Shown piece by piece: positions 18,758 to 28,711 of a stretch of DNA of 28,713 bases (positions within the stretch are counted from its first letter, which is position 1; every line of letters starts with the position of its first letter). The DNA is taken from contig BFEA01000075.1 of NCBI GenBank assembly GCA_003427395.1, positions 2,507,446 to 2,536,158 on the forward strand, given 5' to 3'. Below the pieces are notes generated by a model. It did not search any database, was not told the origin of the DNA, and saw nothing but the letters and a program-made list of their open reading frames with translations. This stretch comes from Chara braunii. Lineage: Eukaryota > Streptophyta > Charophyceae > Charales > Characeae. Both the position numbers and the translations under genes were made by a program.

Positions 18758-19578
18758 GAAAGAGTAGAACAAGGGGGAAAGCCAAGTGGTTGCCTGGATG
18801 GTGTCCAGGTATGGTATGGGGAAATCGAATGTTGGGTCTTGACCACTTACACTCCTGTCTTGTACCTACCTTCTTTTTTCAGCTATTCTGTTCGTTTGGA
18901 TGGGAGGCGCAGGGGTTAGGTTCAGTTCGTGTTTTTAACACTCTATAAGCACCCCATGATTGGTTTCTTCTATCTACATTGACTGCTGATCGGACAAAGA
19001 CAAAGAGTATTCTACCTTTCTCTTGTGATCCATCAGCTGCATACCGCCTCAGAACATTCCTATATTGAGTGGCAGGCCGGGTAGGTTTGATGCTTGTGTG
19101 TTTCATGGGGTCACTCACCATTTGATTGTGACCCCTTGAGCGATAAGCAAGGAGTGGGTCGTCAGGGAAGAGAGGAGTCAGTGGCAGTCTGGATGGTGTC
19201 TGGATAGACTCTCACTTTCTCTCTCATTTTCTCTCTCACTTTCACTCTTAGTTTCTCCGCTCAACAACGTATGCACTAACGGCCAACCTAGCAGAAGAGT
19301 TCTTTCTAAAACTATATGGGGGCGGACCAAGAGCTATGGAAGATCTCGGCCAATGCCACGTAGTACGGTGTAGTGATAGGGGATTAGAAGGATTCTCCTA
19401 TGGGTGTCACTACGGTTGTCTCAGCAAAGACTGCAGTTTGAGGGAGAGGACAACCCAGACCTACCCAAGTCCAGGGGCCCTTTGAAATGTGGAAATCTTT
19501 GCAGAGCCTGGTCATTTTGGCCTCTGTTAGAGATAACTGGCGGCAAATTAACTCTTTACATGACTTTGCTGAAAGAAC
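18758..19578. other. No gene recognised
   Basis: The loose repeat of ggatggtgtc occurs near 18797 and 19192. A run of TCTCACTTTCTC-type repeats lies at 19205-19250. Nothing coding was supported. Confidence 0.4.
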
Positions 19579-19694
19579 TACCAACTTCACCAGAATAGAA
19601 CACCCGTCGCCCGGTCATTATAGCTGTATTTGGCACAACTTTCGGTCCCGATGCTGCGATAATGACCGTGCGTTCTATTCGGGTGAGGACGGTA
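19579..19694. mobile_element. Foldback MITE, copy 1 (inverted core)
   Basis: The arms start TACC and end GGTA and can fold on each other: ttcaccagaatagaac pairs with gttctattcgggtga, and cccggtcattat pairs with ataatgaccg. The core reads GGCACAACTTTC. It matches the element at 21796-21904 in reverse orientation but is more diverged. TA at both outer edges could be a TA target duplication as in Tc1/mariner-type MITEs. Confidence 0.75.
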
Positions 19695-20650
19695 GGAAGT
19701 CTTTCCTATTCCACTAAGTTCGCAAGTAACAATTTCCTCCACTGAGCTCAACTGTTGTAAGGTACTCATTGCTGTTGGGCCATGGTACTTGTATTCTTAT
19801 CAGCCTCATAGGAGTTTTACTGAATCTGGGATGAGACCCCTTATCTCCCTTATTGTTTTGCATTGATTTCCTGCCTATTCTCGCTCTCTGCCTACAGTTT
19901 ACCGGGAAGCTCTGTTTGACGATAATATTGTCACATATCTATGAACTAAAAGAGCGCACTTTGCACACTTTCCAGCCCACGCCAGGTGTTAGGAGCTTGG
20001 GTGCTGCTCCCCGCACAGAGCAGAGTTAGGTAGGCGTAGTCCCATAACCTTAGGATAGCCAGTAGGGTTGCCTTCTGTAGTCTATGACCCTAGGCCCTCT
20101 CCTGGATCTAGTTGGTATCGGGTTCGGGGTGGTTGCTGGTCTTAAGGTAAATTAAGTTCTGGGCTTGTCTGGGGGAGGGTGGATGGTCCCTAGCCTGTCC
20201 AGGGTAGGTAGCGTGAGGTACACTAATGAGAGAGGATAATAGCATCGTAAAAAATGCGCTGTCCCCCATATGAGGAGAAGACAAGTCTGCATTTTTCATA
20301 TTAAAAAAAAAGAGTGCACTTTGCGGAAAAAGCGATAAAAATACACAAGACAAACATGAATGCACACTGAAACCATTCTTTTGCAATAACCCACGCTCAG
20401 CATCTGCGTGGACCCGGGCCAGAGGTAGAACCTTGTGGTCCAAGGCCCACATAAAGGGGCAAAAGTCATGCCCCAAGTCTGAGAAGAGTCGGGGAAAGGC
20501 GTAAGGCCATGGGTTACCCAACGCCAAGTCAAAAACGGCCTTCAGAAGTTCAGAGGCCCTACGGGCAACAAATGACCTTGGGAAAGTCAACAGTTAACCC
20601 AAGTATGGGATTCCAGGCCCAGGGGTCAAAGTCAACCCGCTGGTCAGCCA
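19695..20650. other. Unassigned; longest ORF 160 codons on minus (20108-20590)
   Basis: The 160-codon minus frame has no motif I recognise and crosses an A-rich stretch that encodes Phe repeats, so I do not call it a gene. No other support was seen. Confidence 0.35.
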
Positions 20651-21449
20651 CGGCCGTCGATCAGATGCACATCTCTGGTTGTCGGCAGGTATTCAGAAGA
20701 TTCCAGTCCGACTGGGACACAAAGGAAATTGGGACTGCGCTGCATCCAGGCCATCCGTTGCTGATTCATCTCGACGGTCGACAAGAGGAGACCAGAGGCT
20801 GGTCGATGTGAGTCAACGTTATAACGTTGACCCAGCCCCTAATGAAGATGCTTCTGCCTTGCACTGGCTTGATGCTGGTTCGGCGACGCAAGGCTGCGGG
20901 AACATTATGGTGGTGCCAGTGTTTGAGTCTGGGCGCCAGCCAGTAGGGTGGATATGCTGATGCGGCCATAGCCGCGTGGACTTGACATTGATAGAAGAGG
21001 AGGCGAGGAGGAGGAGGGTCTGGACTGTGGAGTTGGCGTGTGCAATGAGGAGAGGCTTGCCTGTACATTCCTGTTATGTGAAGGGTGATCTGCTGCTCGT
21101 CTTCAAGAGGAGCTGCGCCATCCTCAGTAGCCGTTGTTGACGTGGACTGAGGATGGACACACTGATGTGACCTGCGCAAGTACGTGTCAGAGATCGTCAG
21201 AGGAGTGCTGATTTGCTGAGTTGGCGATAGTGGGAGATGCCCGAGGAGGAAGTGGGCAAGAGGAGGGAACTATTGATTCACGTGGGACTCTCCTCCTCCT
21301 TCTCCTCCTCCTATCTGTCTATTCTCCCCATTATCTTATTCTCTTCTCTGGGCTACGGGATGATGCGAGATTTCATGTGCTTTGCCTTGGACTTATAAAC
21401 GATTGTTGGAGACAGCAGTATTGCGCTGTATCAGACTTGCATCACAACA
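20650..21449 (-). mobile_element. LTR-like relic
   Basis: The right edge gcatcacaaca matches the edge of the unit ending at 15007. Inside are gcggccatagccgc and a GAGGA-rich stretch in positions like those of the related units. The TCC-rich block at 21289-21312 fits the same layout. The left boundary is a guess. Confidence 0.4.
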
Positions 21450-21795
21450 TGTTTGAGCTTCTCATCTGATTGGCTTCATTACACTTTTTTATCATTCTTT
21501 CTTTTAACGCCCCCTTTACTGTGCCTCTCTATATATTTCCGAAAACCATCGCTTGTATTATACGCTGCAAACCGGGTCCAGCTTCCCTTACATAAAAGTA
21601 CCCACGCAACCCTTCCTCTTCCTCGCCTTATGGCCCGGGGATGCCCAACGGCACTGATTGGTTCCCTCGAGAAGGATTGACTGCTTTTGAGGCCACACAT
21701 AAGTCATTCCCCTAACCCCATCCAAAAAACTTACCTGAAGAACAGTTGAATGCCGCTCTCAGCTTGTGCATACGAGCTGCCAGACAGGCTAATGC
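21450..21795. other. No gene recognised
   Basis: Only ORFs of about 75 codons without motifs occur here. Confidence 0.35.
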
Positions 21796-21904
21796 TACCG
21801 TCTTCACCCGAATAGAACGCCCGGTAATTATTGCCGTATCTGGGCTGAAAGTTGTGCCAAATACAGCTATAATGACCGGGCGTTCTATTCTGGTGAAGAC
21901 GGTA
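21796..21904. mobile_element. Foldback MITE, copy 2 (near-perfect hairpin)
   Basis: The left arm TACCGTCTTCACCCGAATAG continues to about 21840. The right arm runs from about 21855 to 21904 and is its near-perfect reverse complement, with a short core around GCTGAAAGTTGTGCC. The whole 109 bp can fold into one long hairpin. TA at both ends suits a TA target duplication. No transposase is nearby. Confidence 0.82.
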
Positions 21905-22005
21905 GGACTGGACTGACCCGTTGATTCGGAGAATAAGGTCAACTTTTGTCTGTTGTGGGTCCTTCCTGTCCGGGACCCTCCCTTCTTTTTTTTCTTTTTT
22001 ATCGT
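21905..22005. other. Short spacer, T-rich
   Basis: A T-rich stretch at 21981-22000 precedes the LTR start at 22006. Nothing else was seen. Confidence 0.4.
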
Positions 22006-22213
22006 TGTTATGATCCTGAATATCTTGAAGTGCAACAACTCAAAGAAAGACAGTGGCGTTCAATTGGAACTGAAATGAATGAACTTGGGAAGAGAAATAA
22101 ACAAAGGAACGAGAAGAAATAAGAATCGGGAAAGAAGAACGAGATAAGCACCAGCAAGTACCAAATGTCAATTCCCCTCCCCCAGCTTCGTCTTAATAAC
22201 AATAACAATAATA
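22006..22213 (+). mobile_element. LTR copy, first part (interrupted)
   Basis: It starts TGTTATGATCCTG and follows the start of the LTR at 17388 through ttcaattggaactgaaatga, aatgaactt, caccagcaa and the beginning of the AAT-type repeat. It is then cut by the minus-strand LTR at 22214-23505 and resumes at 23506. Confidence 0.7.
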
Positions 22214-23505
22214 TGTAATGACCCGCCAAAACACAGACTGAGAATACTGCTGATTTCTGAGTTTTGCCGTGGGAATGAATGCCTTGCTGAGATTCCCGCG
22301 TTTTCTGCTGCGTTTTCGAAGCCTGTGTGTATGTGCGTGCTTGCTGGTCCGTGTGCCCGTCTGAGTGCTTGTCGGTCTGAGAGTGTGTGTGGCCCAACAG
22401 GGCACCGGTGTGTTATGAGGCCCGTGGGGCTGGTACTTACCTGTGGCCGTGACTTAGAGGGTTGCAGCAGGGAAAACACTCAAGTAGCCGGGAGTAGGCC
22501 CACGACACTTAGGGCAGCAGGGGAAAACACTCAAGTAGCAGGTAGGCCGGTACCACTCAAGTAGTGGTAGATGTGTCGGGAACGGTAGGCCGAGCAGAAG
22601 AAGACAAAAAGTTTGCATTTTTAGAGGGCCAGTGGCAGTAGACTAGGTCTAGGCGGGTACCAGTCCAAGTAGTCCGAGTCTAGGGCCTGTGCGAACGATA
22701 TCATAGACTGCAATGATGTTTCCCTGTGAAAGGGAGGAGGTACCGGTTGCTTGGAGGCCGCGCAACCTGGAAGTCACCGCCCAAGAGGCAGGCTGACCGC
22801 TATATCTCCAGGAGGACTGAAGTGCTCCTCCTCATTTGCTGCATGCAAGTTTGGGAGTCCGCGACCAGCGGAGGAGCGCTGTGTTGAGCGCTGGGGGAGA
22901 GGAGCGCCAGGGCTTCCACCGTGGCTATGGTGGACAGCGCCTGGTGGGAAGAAGAGGAAGAAGGGGGCTAAGAAGAGGGGAGCGACAATGGTACTTACCT
23001 GGCTATGGTGGACACCATATTCACCACCTTGGTAGGCTCTGCATCTGGAAGGCCCCAGTTGGGGTAGTGCTGCATCAAGAAGCTTCGAGGCAGAGTCAGG
23101 CATGGCGACCTGAGAGGAAGAGGCCATAGCTGCTTTGCATTGTCTTTTGCACATCAGGGCAAGGTCCTTAGTAGTCCTCCATAGCCTTGGCCTGGATGAA
23201 GAAGAGAGTGGAGGGCGGTCATGGCTATGGTGGACCTCATTCAGACATTGATTCTGGTTCAGCCATTCATCATTATTATTATTATTCATTGTTTGAACAA
23301 GAGAAGAGGAGATACAGTGGAGGAGTTGGTTGGTGAGAAGGGGGAGTTATCATTGGTCTTTTGCTGGTGTACATCTTCTTCTTTTTCTTTCTTTCTTCTT
23401 CTTCTTTCCCTCTCTCTCCTCTCAAGCTCATTCATTTCTTTTCCAGTTGGACGGCATTGTGCTTTCTTGTGAATCTGCACTTCGAAATTGGTCAGGATCA
23501 GAACA
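22214..23505 (-). mobile_element. Solo LTR, minus strand, nested in another LTR
   Basis: On the minus strand it starts TGTTCTGATCCTGACC (right end, 23505) and ends CGGGTCATTACA (22214). It matches the LTR at 17388-18757 along its whole length: the three CCACCATAGCCA motifs (22922, 23000, 23222 on the reverse strand), the intron-like segment (22941-22998), the leader with its doubled ACTTGAGTGTTTTCCC, and the donor at 22434-22443. Both flanks are AAT-type repeats, so an exact target duplication cannot be read. No internal coding domain is present. Confidence 0.78.
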
Positions 23506-23870
23506 AATAATAATAATAAATTAATAATAATAATAATACCAATGAGAGAATGAACCAGAACCAATGTCCAAATCCTCCCCTACTGCCAGCCACTCAAGAG
23601 GTCCACCATAGCCATCTCGTGCACCTTCCTCCTCCTTGGTCGAGCAGGTGACTATGGAAGACTATCAGAGCGAAGCTCCGATGCTTAAAGGGCAATGCAA
23701 AGCTAATGAGTCCCTTCTACTATGGCTGCCATGCCTATCACTACCCCCAAAGTCTTCCTTGTAGAGGCCAACCTCAACTGGAGCCTTCCAAGTGCAGCAT
23801 CAACCAAGAAGATGAAGATGCAGACCACCATAGCCAGGTAAGTGCCCCCGTCACTCTCCTCCTTGCTCAC
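23506..23870 (+). mobile_element. LTR copy, second part (resumes after nested LTR)
   Basis: It continues the AAT repeat and then follows the 17388 LTR: gaaccagaaccaatg, ggtccaccatagccat, and a final ccaccatagccaggtaagtg at 23825-23844. Homology fades near 23870, so this copy lacks its leader and 3' end. Confidence 0.7.
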
Positions 23871-25046
23871 CGTTGTCGGGCGGCTCAAACCTTACGCTGC
23901 CCTTTACTTTCTTTAAAAAGTTTACAGTGGAGGGTCGGATTTCGCACAATGGCCTGTTCCGGCTGTTTTTGCCTTGCGATCCGAGGCCACGAAAGACAAT
24001 TCGCAAATGGTGCGTGGACGACATGGGAAAACCAGACTCGGACGAGACTGAGGCGAAACATGGACCAATGGGGTTGATTCTTCCGAGGATTGGCGATTGC
24101 CAGACGATTTAATAATTTAATAAAAACAGGGAATTTGAATACAGAACGGCGATGTGCCGATTGGGTGGCTCGAACTTGGGACAGTCGTTGGATTATAGTT
24201 ACCGGATGGCGGTGTTTTAAGACTTGCGTCGGGCATTTCGTCGGGACGAGGCAAATTACCGAGCGCTACCTCAAGAACATGATTTTTTAGAGGCATCTCA
24301 ATGGAAAGTTGCCGCCTTCGGGGACGTGTGCGAGAATAATGCTGGGGACCTCTGATGGTCGAGGCCGATAGTGGTAAAGGAGGCCTGGGCTCTAAAACTA
24401 GGCTCGGAGGTGGGACGGTACCGGGCCTCGGTTTTTCCGACAGCTGAGCCTGCTTGATTCTACTCGAGTCCTTTCGGGGCCGAAATAGGCTCAGGTCTAG
24501 GCCCGGCCTCTGCCACGGTACCGGGGCGCTGCAAGTCCTTCGGCAGCACTCCCGATCTCGGTGGAACTGAGCTGCTGGAGCTGTCGATGAAGAGGGAGTG
24601 AAGTTTATAAGCCCCAATGGGGCTCATGTCAAGGGGGACCTTCCCACTTGCGCACGAGGCAGGCACACGGTAGGAACTGGCGCACTAGCTAGCCCGCAGA
24701 GGGCTAATCCACGAGGACGCAGGAGTGTACGGATGACTCTTTGGACAACGTACTAGCGGGGGGATGGCAAATGTACCTATACGGGGTACGCACCAGCGAA
24801 CAGGGCAATGGTGCACTGAAAGGGCACGATTGGGGGAGCCAGATCGACGAACGATGCACGGGGCAGGGACCAAATCATGCACGAACCGGGAGTGAGCTGA
24901 AGCCTTCCCGAGGAGCGCTTGCAGATCGAGCGTAGGGCGACATCAGTGAGACGTGCAGACTCCTGGACAAGCTAATCAGGGAAAGGATCGCGCAAAGCTT
25001 CGCGCGAAGCTAACCAGCGGGCAGACAACGCTACTTACGGCTCAGA
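23871..25046. other. Unassigned DNA, no recognisable gene
   Basis: ORFs up to 166 codons (minus, 24117-24617) show no domain I can name. The palindrome AGCTTCGCGCGAAGCT lies at 24996-25011. The stretch may be internal or LTR sequence of an element not otherwise represented here. Confidence 0.4.
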
Positions 25047-25214
25047 CCAATCAGCAGGAAATCAAAAAGATCCAATGAACAAGCAGGTCCAACAGAGCAC
25101 GTCAAGGACCAATCAGGGGGCTCAATCTTGTGCGCCAATCAAGGGAGGATATTCGTCGTCCAGTCATGCACAAATATGGACATTTACCCAGCGAACAAAC
25201 GTATGAGATCCAAT
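25047..25214 (+). promoter_or_regulatory. Cluster of five CCAAT boxes
   Basis: CCAAT occurs at 25047, 25072, 25109, 25135 and 25210, all in the same orientation, and four of the five are CCAATCA. Such clusters bind NF-Y-type factors in promoters. The LINE at 25297 now separates this from any downstream start. Confidence 0.5.
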
Positions 25215-25281
25215 CAGCCACGTTCAGATCAAGCTCTACGACCCAACTGAACGGGAAGAGGAAGTATTCCGCCATCCTAGC

Positions 25282-25296
25282 ACGACACGGAGAGCT
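25282..25296. repeat. Target-site duplication of the LINE, left copy
   Basis: acgacacggagagct is repeated exactly at 27831-27845. The last T could belong to the A tail instead. Confidence 0.95.
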
Positions 25297-25313
25297 TTTT
25301 TTTTTTTTTTTTC

Positions 25314-25365
25314 CCCCAGCAGTGTTAGTGGTGCTGATAAGAGCAGACACCACTAGCACCTGGGG
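25314..25365 (-). promoter_or_regulatory. LINE 3'-terminal stem-loop
   Basis: CCCCAG (25314-25319) pairs with CTGGGG (25360-25365), and GTGTTAGTGGTG (25322-25333) pairs with CACCACTAGCAC (25348-25359). This gives 18 pairs with one wobble and a 2-base bulge. The loop (25334-25347) contains CTGATAAGAGCA, as in the hairpin at 10062-10110, although the stem bases differ. Confidence 0.7.
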
Positions 25366-25987
25366 AGAGGCTCCATCTATTGGTGGGGAGCATCACCTGC
25401 TGGAAAACAGGTCCAGCGTCCCATATACAGGCTTTTGAAGAAAATTAGGAAACGCCTGCCAGCATTGATTACTCTGGAGTCCAGAGGATTGACTGAGCAG
25501 GGGAGTGAACCTCTTGCCCTGTTACAGGCGCCAAATACCCACCTTTGCACCCTAGTTCCTCCCTTCCCCAGCTATCCTTGTCCCCAGTCATTTGGTCCGC
25601 TAGTGTAACTCCTTCTTCCCTCGTCTGTCTCCACGCCATCCTTTCTCCTCTGCTTCACCACATTTGTTACTGCTTGAAGTGCCACCTCTTGTTGCCCATC
25701 AGCCCGTGGGCCTGCCCGCAGGCTTGCTCTCTCCTCTCGCTCCGCTCACTCTACCATTTCATATCAACCATTGCCAGTCGGTGGGGCGGGAATGGGTCTG
25801 GGAATTCTGTGGGTGGTCTCAGTGGGATGTCCTGGTCCACCTTAGTCCAATCCTTAAAAGACATATAGTAGTCTCTCTTGAGTTCCGCCTGATTGTCCGT
25901 CTGGGCGAGCCTGCCCTCCCATTGGACAGATGCTATCCAGCCCCCGTTCTCACCGCCCAGCCATTCCCCCGAGAATTGATGGATAGC

Positions 25988-27787
25988 CTATGTTATGTCT
26001 TTTACTGTATGGAACAAATCTAATCGGTTTTTAACTTTATGCCATTGTACCGTAAGTTCTTGTTGAATGTATTGTTTTATCATCTCTGTTGCCTCTTCCC
26101 CTGCTATGCGGACCCCCTCAATGTCGTGGATACAACGCTTTCTCCAGAGGGACCACATGACCGCTCTCCTCCCTAACTTAAACATGTTGTTTTCAAAGAC
26201 ATTATCAGTGGGGGAGGTCCATGCCTCGCATAAAATGGCCCTCCAATCCCAAGGCCAGATAGATTTTGTGCCCAACAGTGTCCAGATTCTGTCCCACCAA
26301 CGCCATGTGAGAACAGCCCCCGGACACTGCATGAATATATGCTCTATGGTTTCCGGGATTCCGCGGGAGGGGAAGGCTAAGTGACACTACTTACACCATG
26401 GTAGTGCCCTCCCTTTCTGTTCCAAGGATGTACGATCTATGAGCCAGTCATTGGTGGGCAGGCAGCGGTGTTCTACCTGCCACTGTAGCGAAGCCATCCT
26501 TGCCGGTCTAGATCTTGTGGCAGTGAACCATCAGATGGGGCGCATCGCTTCTAATCCCAGATTGAGGTGGGCTTTCCAGCAAGCTTTCACCCTTTCTTTT
26601 AGGTTCATCTTTGGTCGCAGCAGACGGTAAGCGGCCTTCACCGTTAGGGAATGTAGTTTTTTATTCTCCCTCGACCTGTATTTTCGTGGCGGGGCCCATT
26701 GCCATTCCTCAGGGTCCAAAGGGAGCTCTGCCACGGGGGGTGTCTGGTTGGTATGCGATCCACACCTCCTTGTCCGTCAGCACTCGAATCCTGTGCAAGT
26801 CGGTGTTTCTCCACCATCTGGTCACATCTGGAGCGTACCGGATGAGTACATTGTTCCTGTCCATGTGGAAGAGATTGACCAGAGACTCATCCGGCCGTAC
26901 CTCCACCACGTTACCTACGCTTTCCGGATCACCCGGGACCACTACCCAGTCTCCCTCTGCCAATCGCGGCCCTTTTCTTAGAATGCGCACCCAGTCTAGG
27001 AGGATGGCGAAGATCAGCGATTCAATATGTTCCTCCACCTTGTGGCAGTACTTTAGTGCAGTCCTTAATTGCTGTGCGGATTTCCAATCTCCTTTCTCTG
27101 TATCCCATATCTCCTTTATACTGATTATACCTCTTTTGACCCAGCTGTTCCACGGGGCACTTGAACTACGATACACCCTACTGTGTCGGTCTGTTATCCT
27201 CCGGTTCCCAAATAAAGGTTGGTGTGCTACCTCGTCCCACCTGGACAGCGGGGGTTTGTCAGGCAGCAGGAGTCTGCGCCAGGCTTTCAACACGCGGGCC
27301 CAGAAGTCATCCCGGACCAGATCCGAGCGAGTAGTGTCGCGACCCTCCGGTTGACCCCTTCGGGGGGACCGTGGCACCGTCCAGAAGAGGTCTTCCAGCC
27401 AGGTTAGTGGGTGCACTCCCTGTGGAGCCTGCGGAGCCAATCTAGCTATTTGTTCCAACGCCAAGGCCTGCCATGGGAGACGTAGAGTGAAGAGTAACCG
27501 CCTCACCCATTGAATTGTTAATGCCGTGACTTGGGTGTCCGGGTCCAGGATCCCCAAGCCTCCTTTTAGGCCACCCTACTTATTACATTCGAGAGTTCCC
27601 CATTGCCTCTCCATAGTAGGGCCGCTAGCTGTCGTTTAAGCGATTGGACAGCCTCCTTACTAAGAGCCCAAATTGTGGATTTGTACCAGAGGGCCGTCAG
27701 TACCACACTGTTGATCGCCAATGCCCTGCCAATAAGAGAGGTGTGACGGTCCTTCCAGTGGGCCAGCTTCTCCAATGCAAGTTTCAA
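25988..27787 (-). pseudogene. LINE ORF2 C-terminal half, broken
   Basis: Order on the minus strand: LALEKLAHWKDRHTSLIG and VVLTALWYKSTIW (27787-27566); GILDPDTQVTALTIQWVRRL up to the stop at 26709; LDPEEWQWAPP and KAAYRLLRP (26734-26531); and then the finger. The finger reads CK, a TAG stop (26387-26389), C, and later ETIEHIFMQCP, so a stop codon has replaced a residue inside the CxxC pair. The tail WSLWRKRCIHDIEG matches WVIWKRRCTQTIEG of the LINE at 8824. The RT catalytic part is absent through 5' truncation. Confidence 0.9.
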
Positions 27788-27830
27788 AATCCATTCGTCA
27801 TTTGATGCAGGTTTGCTGGGAATTATGTTA

Positions 27831-27845
27831 ACGACACGGAGAGCT
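27831..27845. repeat. Target-site duplication of the LINE, right copy
   Basis: It is the exact partner of 25282-25296 and marks the 5' truncation point of the LINE. Confidence 0.95.
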
Positions 27846-28644
27846 AATCGACATATGATAGAGATTCGATCAACGCATGGGAGAGAGTTGATCGCGACAC
27901 GGAAAGGAACGACTCTCTTCTCTCGGCCTTTGCAGAATCTTGGTTAAATACGCACGGAAGGAAAGCACGAAGCGAGCAATCGAAATGCACGCACCCACTG
28001 GTAACCTGGCGGGTATATAGCCTTGCGGAGCCAATTAACAGTCAGCGTCTAATTAGCGTACCCTTAATCAAGAAGGGAGCAAGCATCATCATACAGGACT
28101 GAGGATACTTCTAAGCCCGCGAAAGAATGTAACCAGACATGTAGTTCAAAAATCGAACTTTAGATACACTGCGCGAGTGATCGATTTGCGAATGCGTTCG
28201 GATCGTGCAAGGTAACCTTGATGACACACGGTGAGAAGCGAGAATGCGCCATAGCCAAATCCATCAGGGCGACATTCGCAACACTTAGGAGAGCACGAAG
28301 CGCTGATCACCATTGGTAAAATCGCGTCGGCGGGAAAGAGCTGTTGCAGAGCTGCAAGGGGAAACGGCCGCTCGCGGGGTGAGAACTGTTGCGCGAACAG
28401 TGGACGAGCTGCGCGCGAGGGAAACGACTCGGAGCTGCGTAAGGGAACCAAACATCGCGTGGAAAAAGAAGTGCGTGCAGATCAGAGTGTGCGAAGCGAG
28501 AGGGAGCAACATACGGGATTCGCGAAGCTGCACACGGGGAAGCTGCGCGGAGCTGCTGCGGGCGGATACGAAGCTGCGCACCAGTGAGCTTGCACGAGGG
28601 CGTGAAGNTGCGCGCGGGAAAGANGCTACTGGTAGGCTACGAGC

Positions 28645-28648
<4 letters not shown>
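27846..28648. other. Promoter-like or LTR-like DNA with GAAGCTGCGC repeats
   Basis: This is the continuation of the DNA left of the LINE. It holds a TATATA at about 28014 and many copies of GAAGCTG / GAGCTGCG type words, e.g. 28524, 28539, 28570 and 28604 (the last with an N). ORFs of about 100 codons on the minus strand are made of these repeats and have no motif. Two bases are unresolved (28608, 28624). Confidence 0.4.

Positions 28649-28711
<63 letters not shown>

Larger units (their letters stand above)
25297..27830 (-). mobile_element. 5'-truncated LINE with A tail and perfect 15 bp target duplication
   Basis: On the minus strand the element starts at 27830 in the post-RT part of ORF2 and runs through the finger to a stop near 25988. 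It has a 3' UTR of about 690 nt with a terminal hairpin and ends in an A tail (T run 25297-25312 on plus). The 15 bp duplication fixes both ends, giving 2534 bp. It belongs to the same family as the + strand LINE at 91-5578. Stops and frame breaks (near 27560, 26709, 26531 and 26387) make it inactive. Confidence 0.95.

Noticed and set aside
20108-20590. 160-codon ORF on minus
   Set aside because: No recognisable motif, a Phe run from an A-rich tract, and surrounding DNA is repeat relic.
24117-24617. 166-codon ORF on minus
   Set aside because: Pro/Ser/Arg-rich, low-complexity translation, no domain; likely chance in GC-rich DNA.
28146-28581. Two overlapping ORFs of about 100 codons on minus
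   Set aside because: They are built from GAAGCTGCGC-type repeats and lack any recognised motif.
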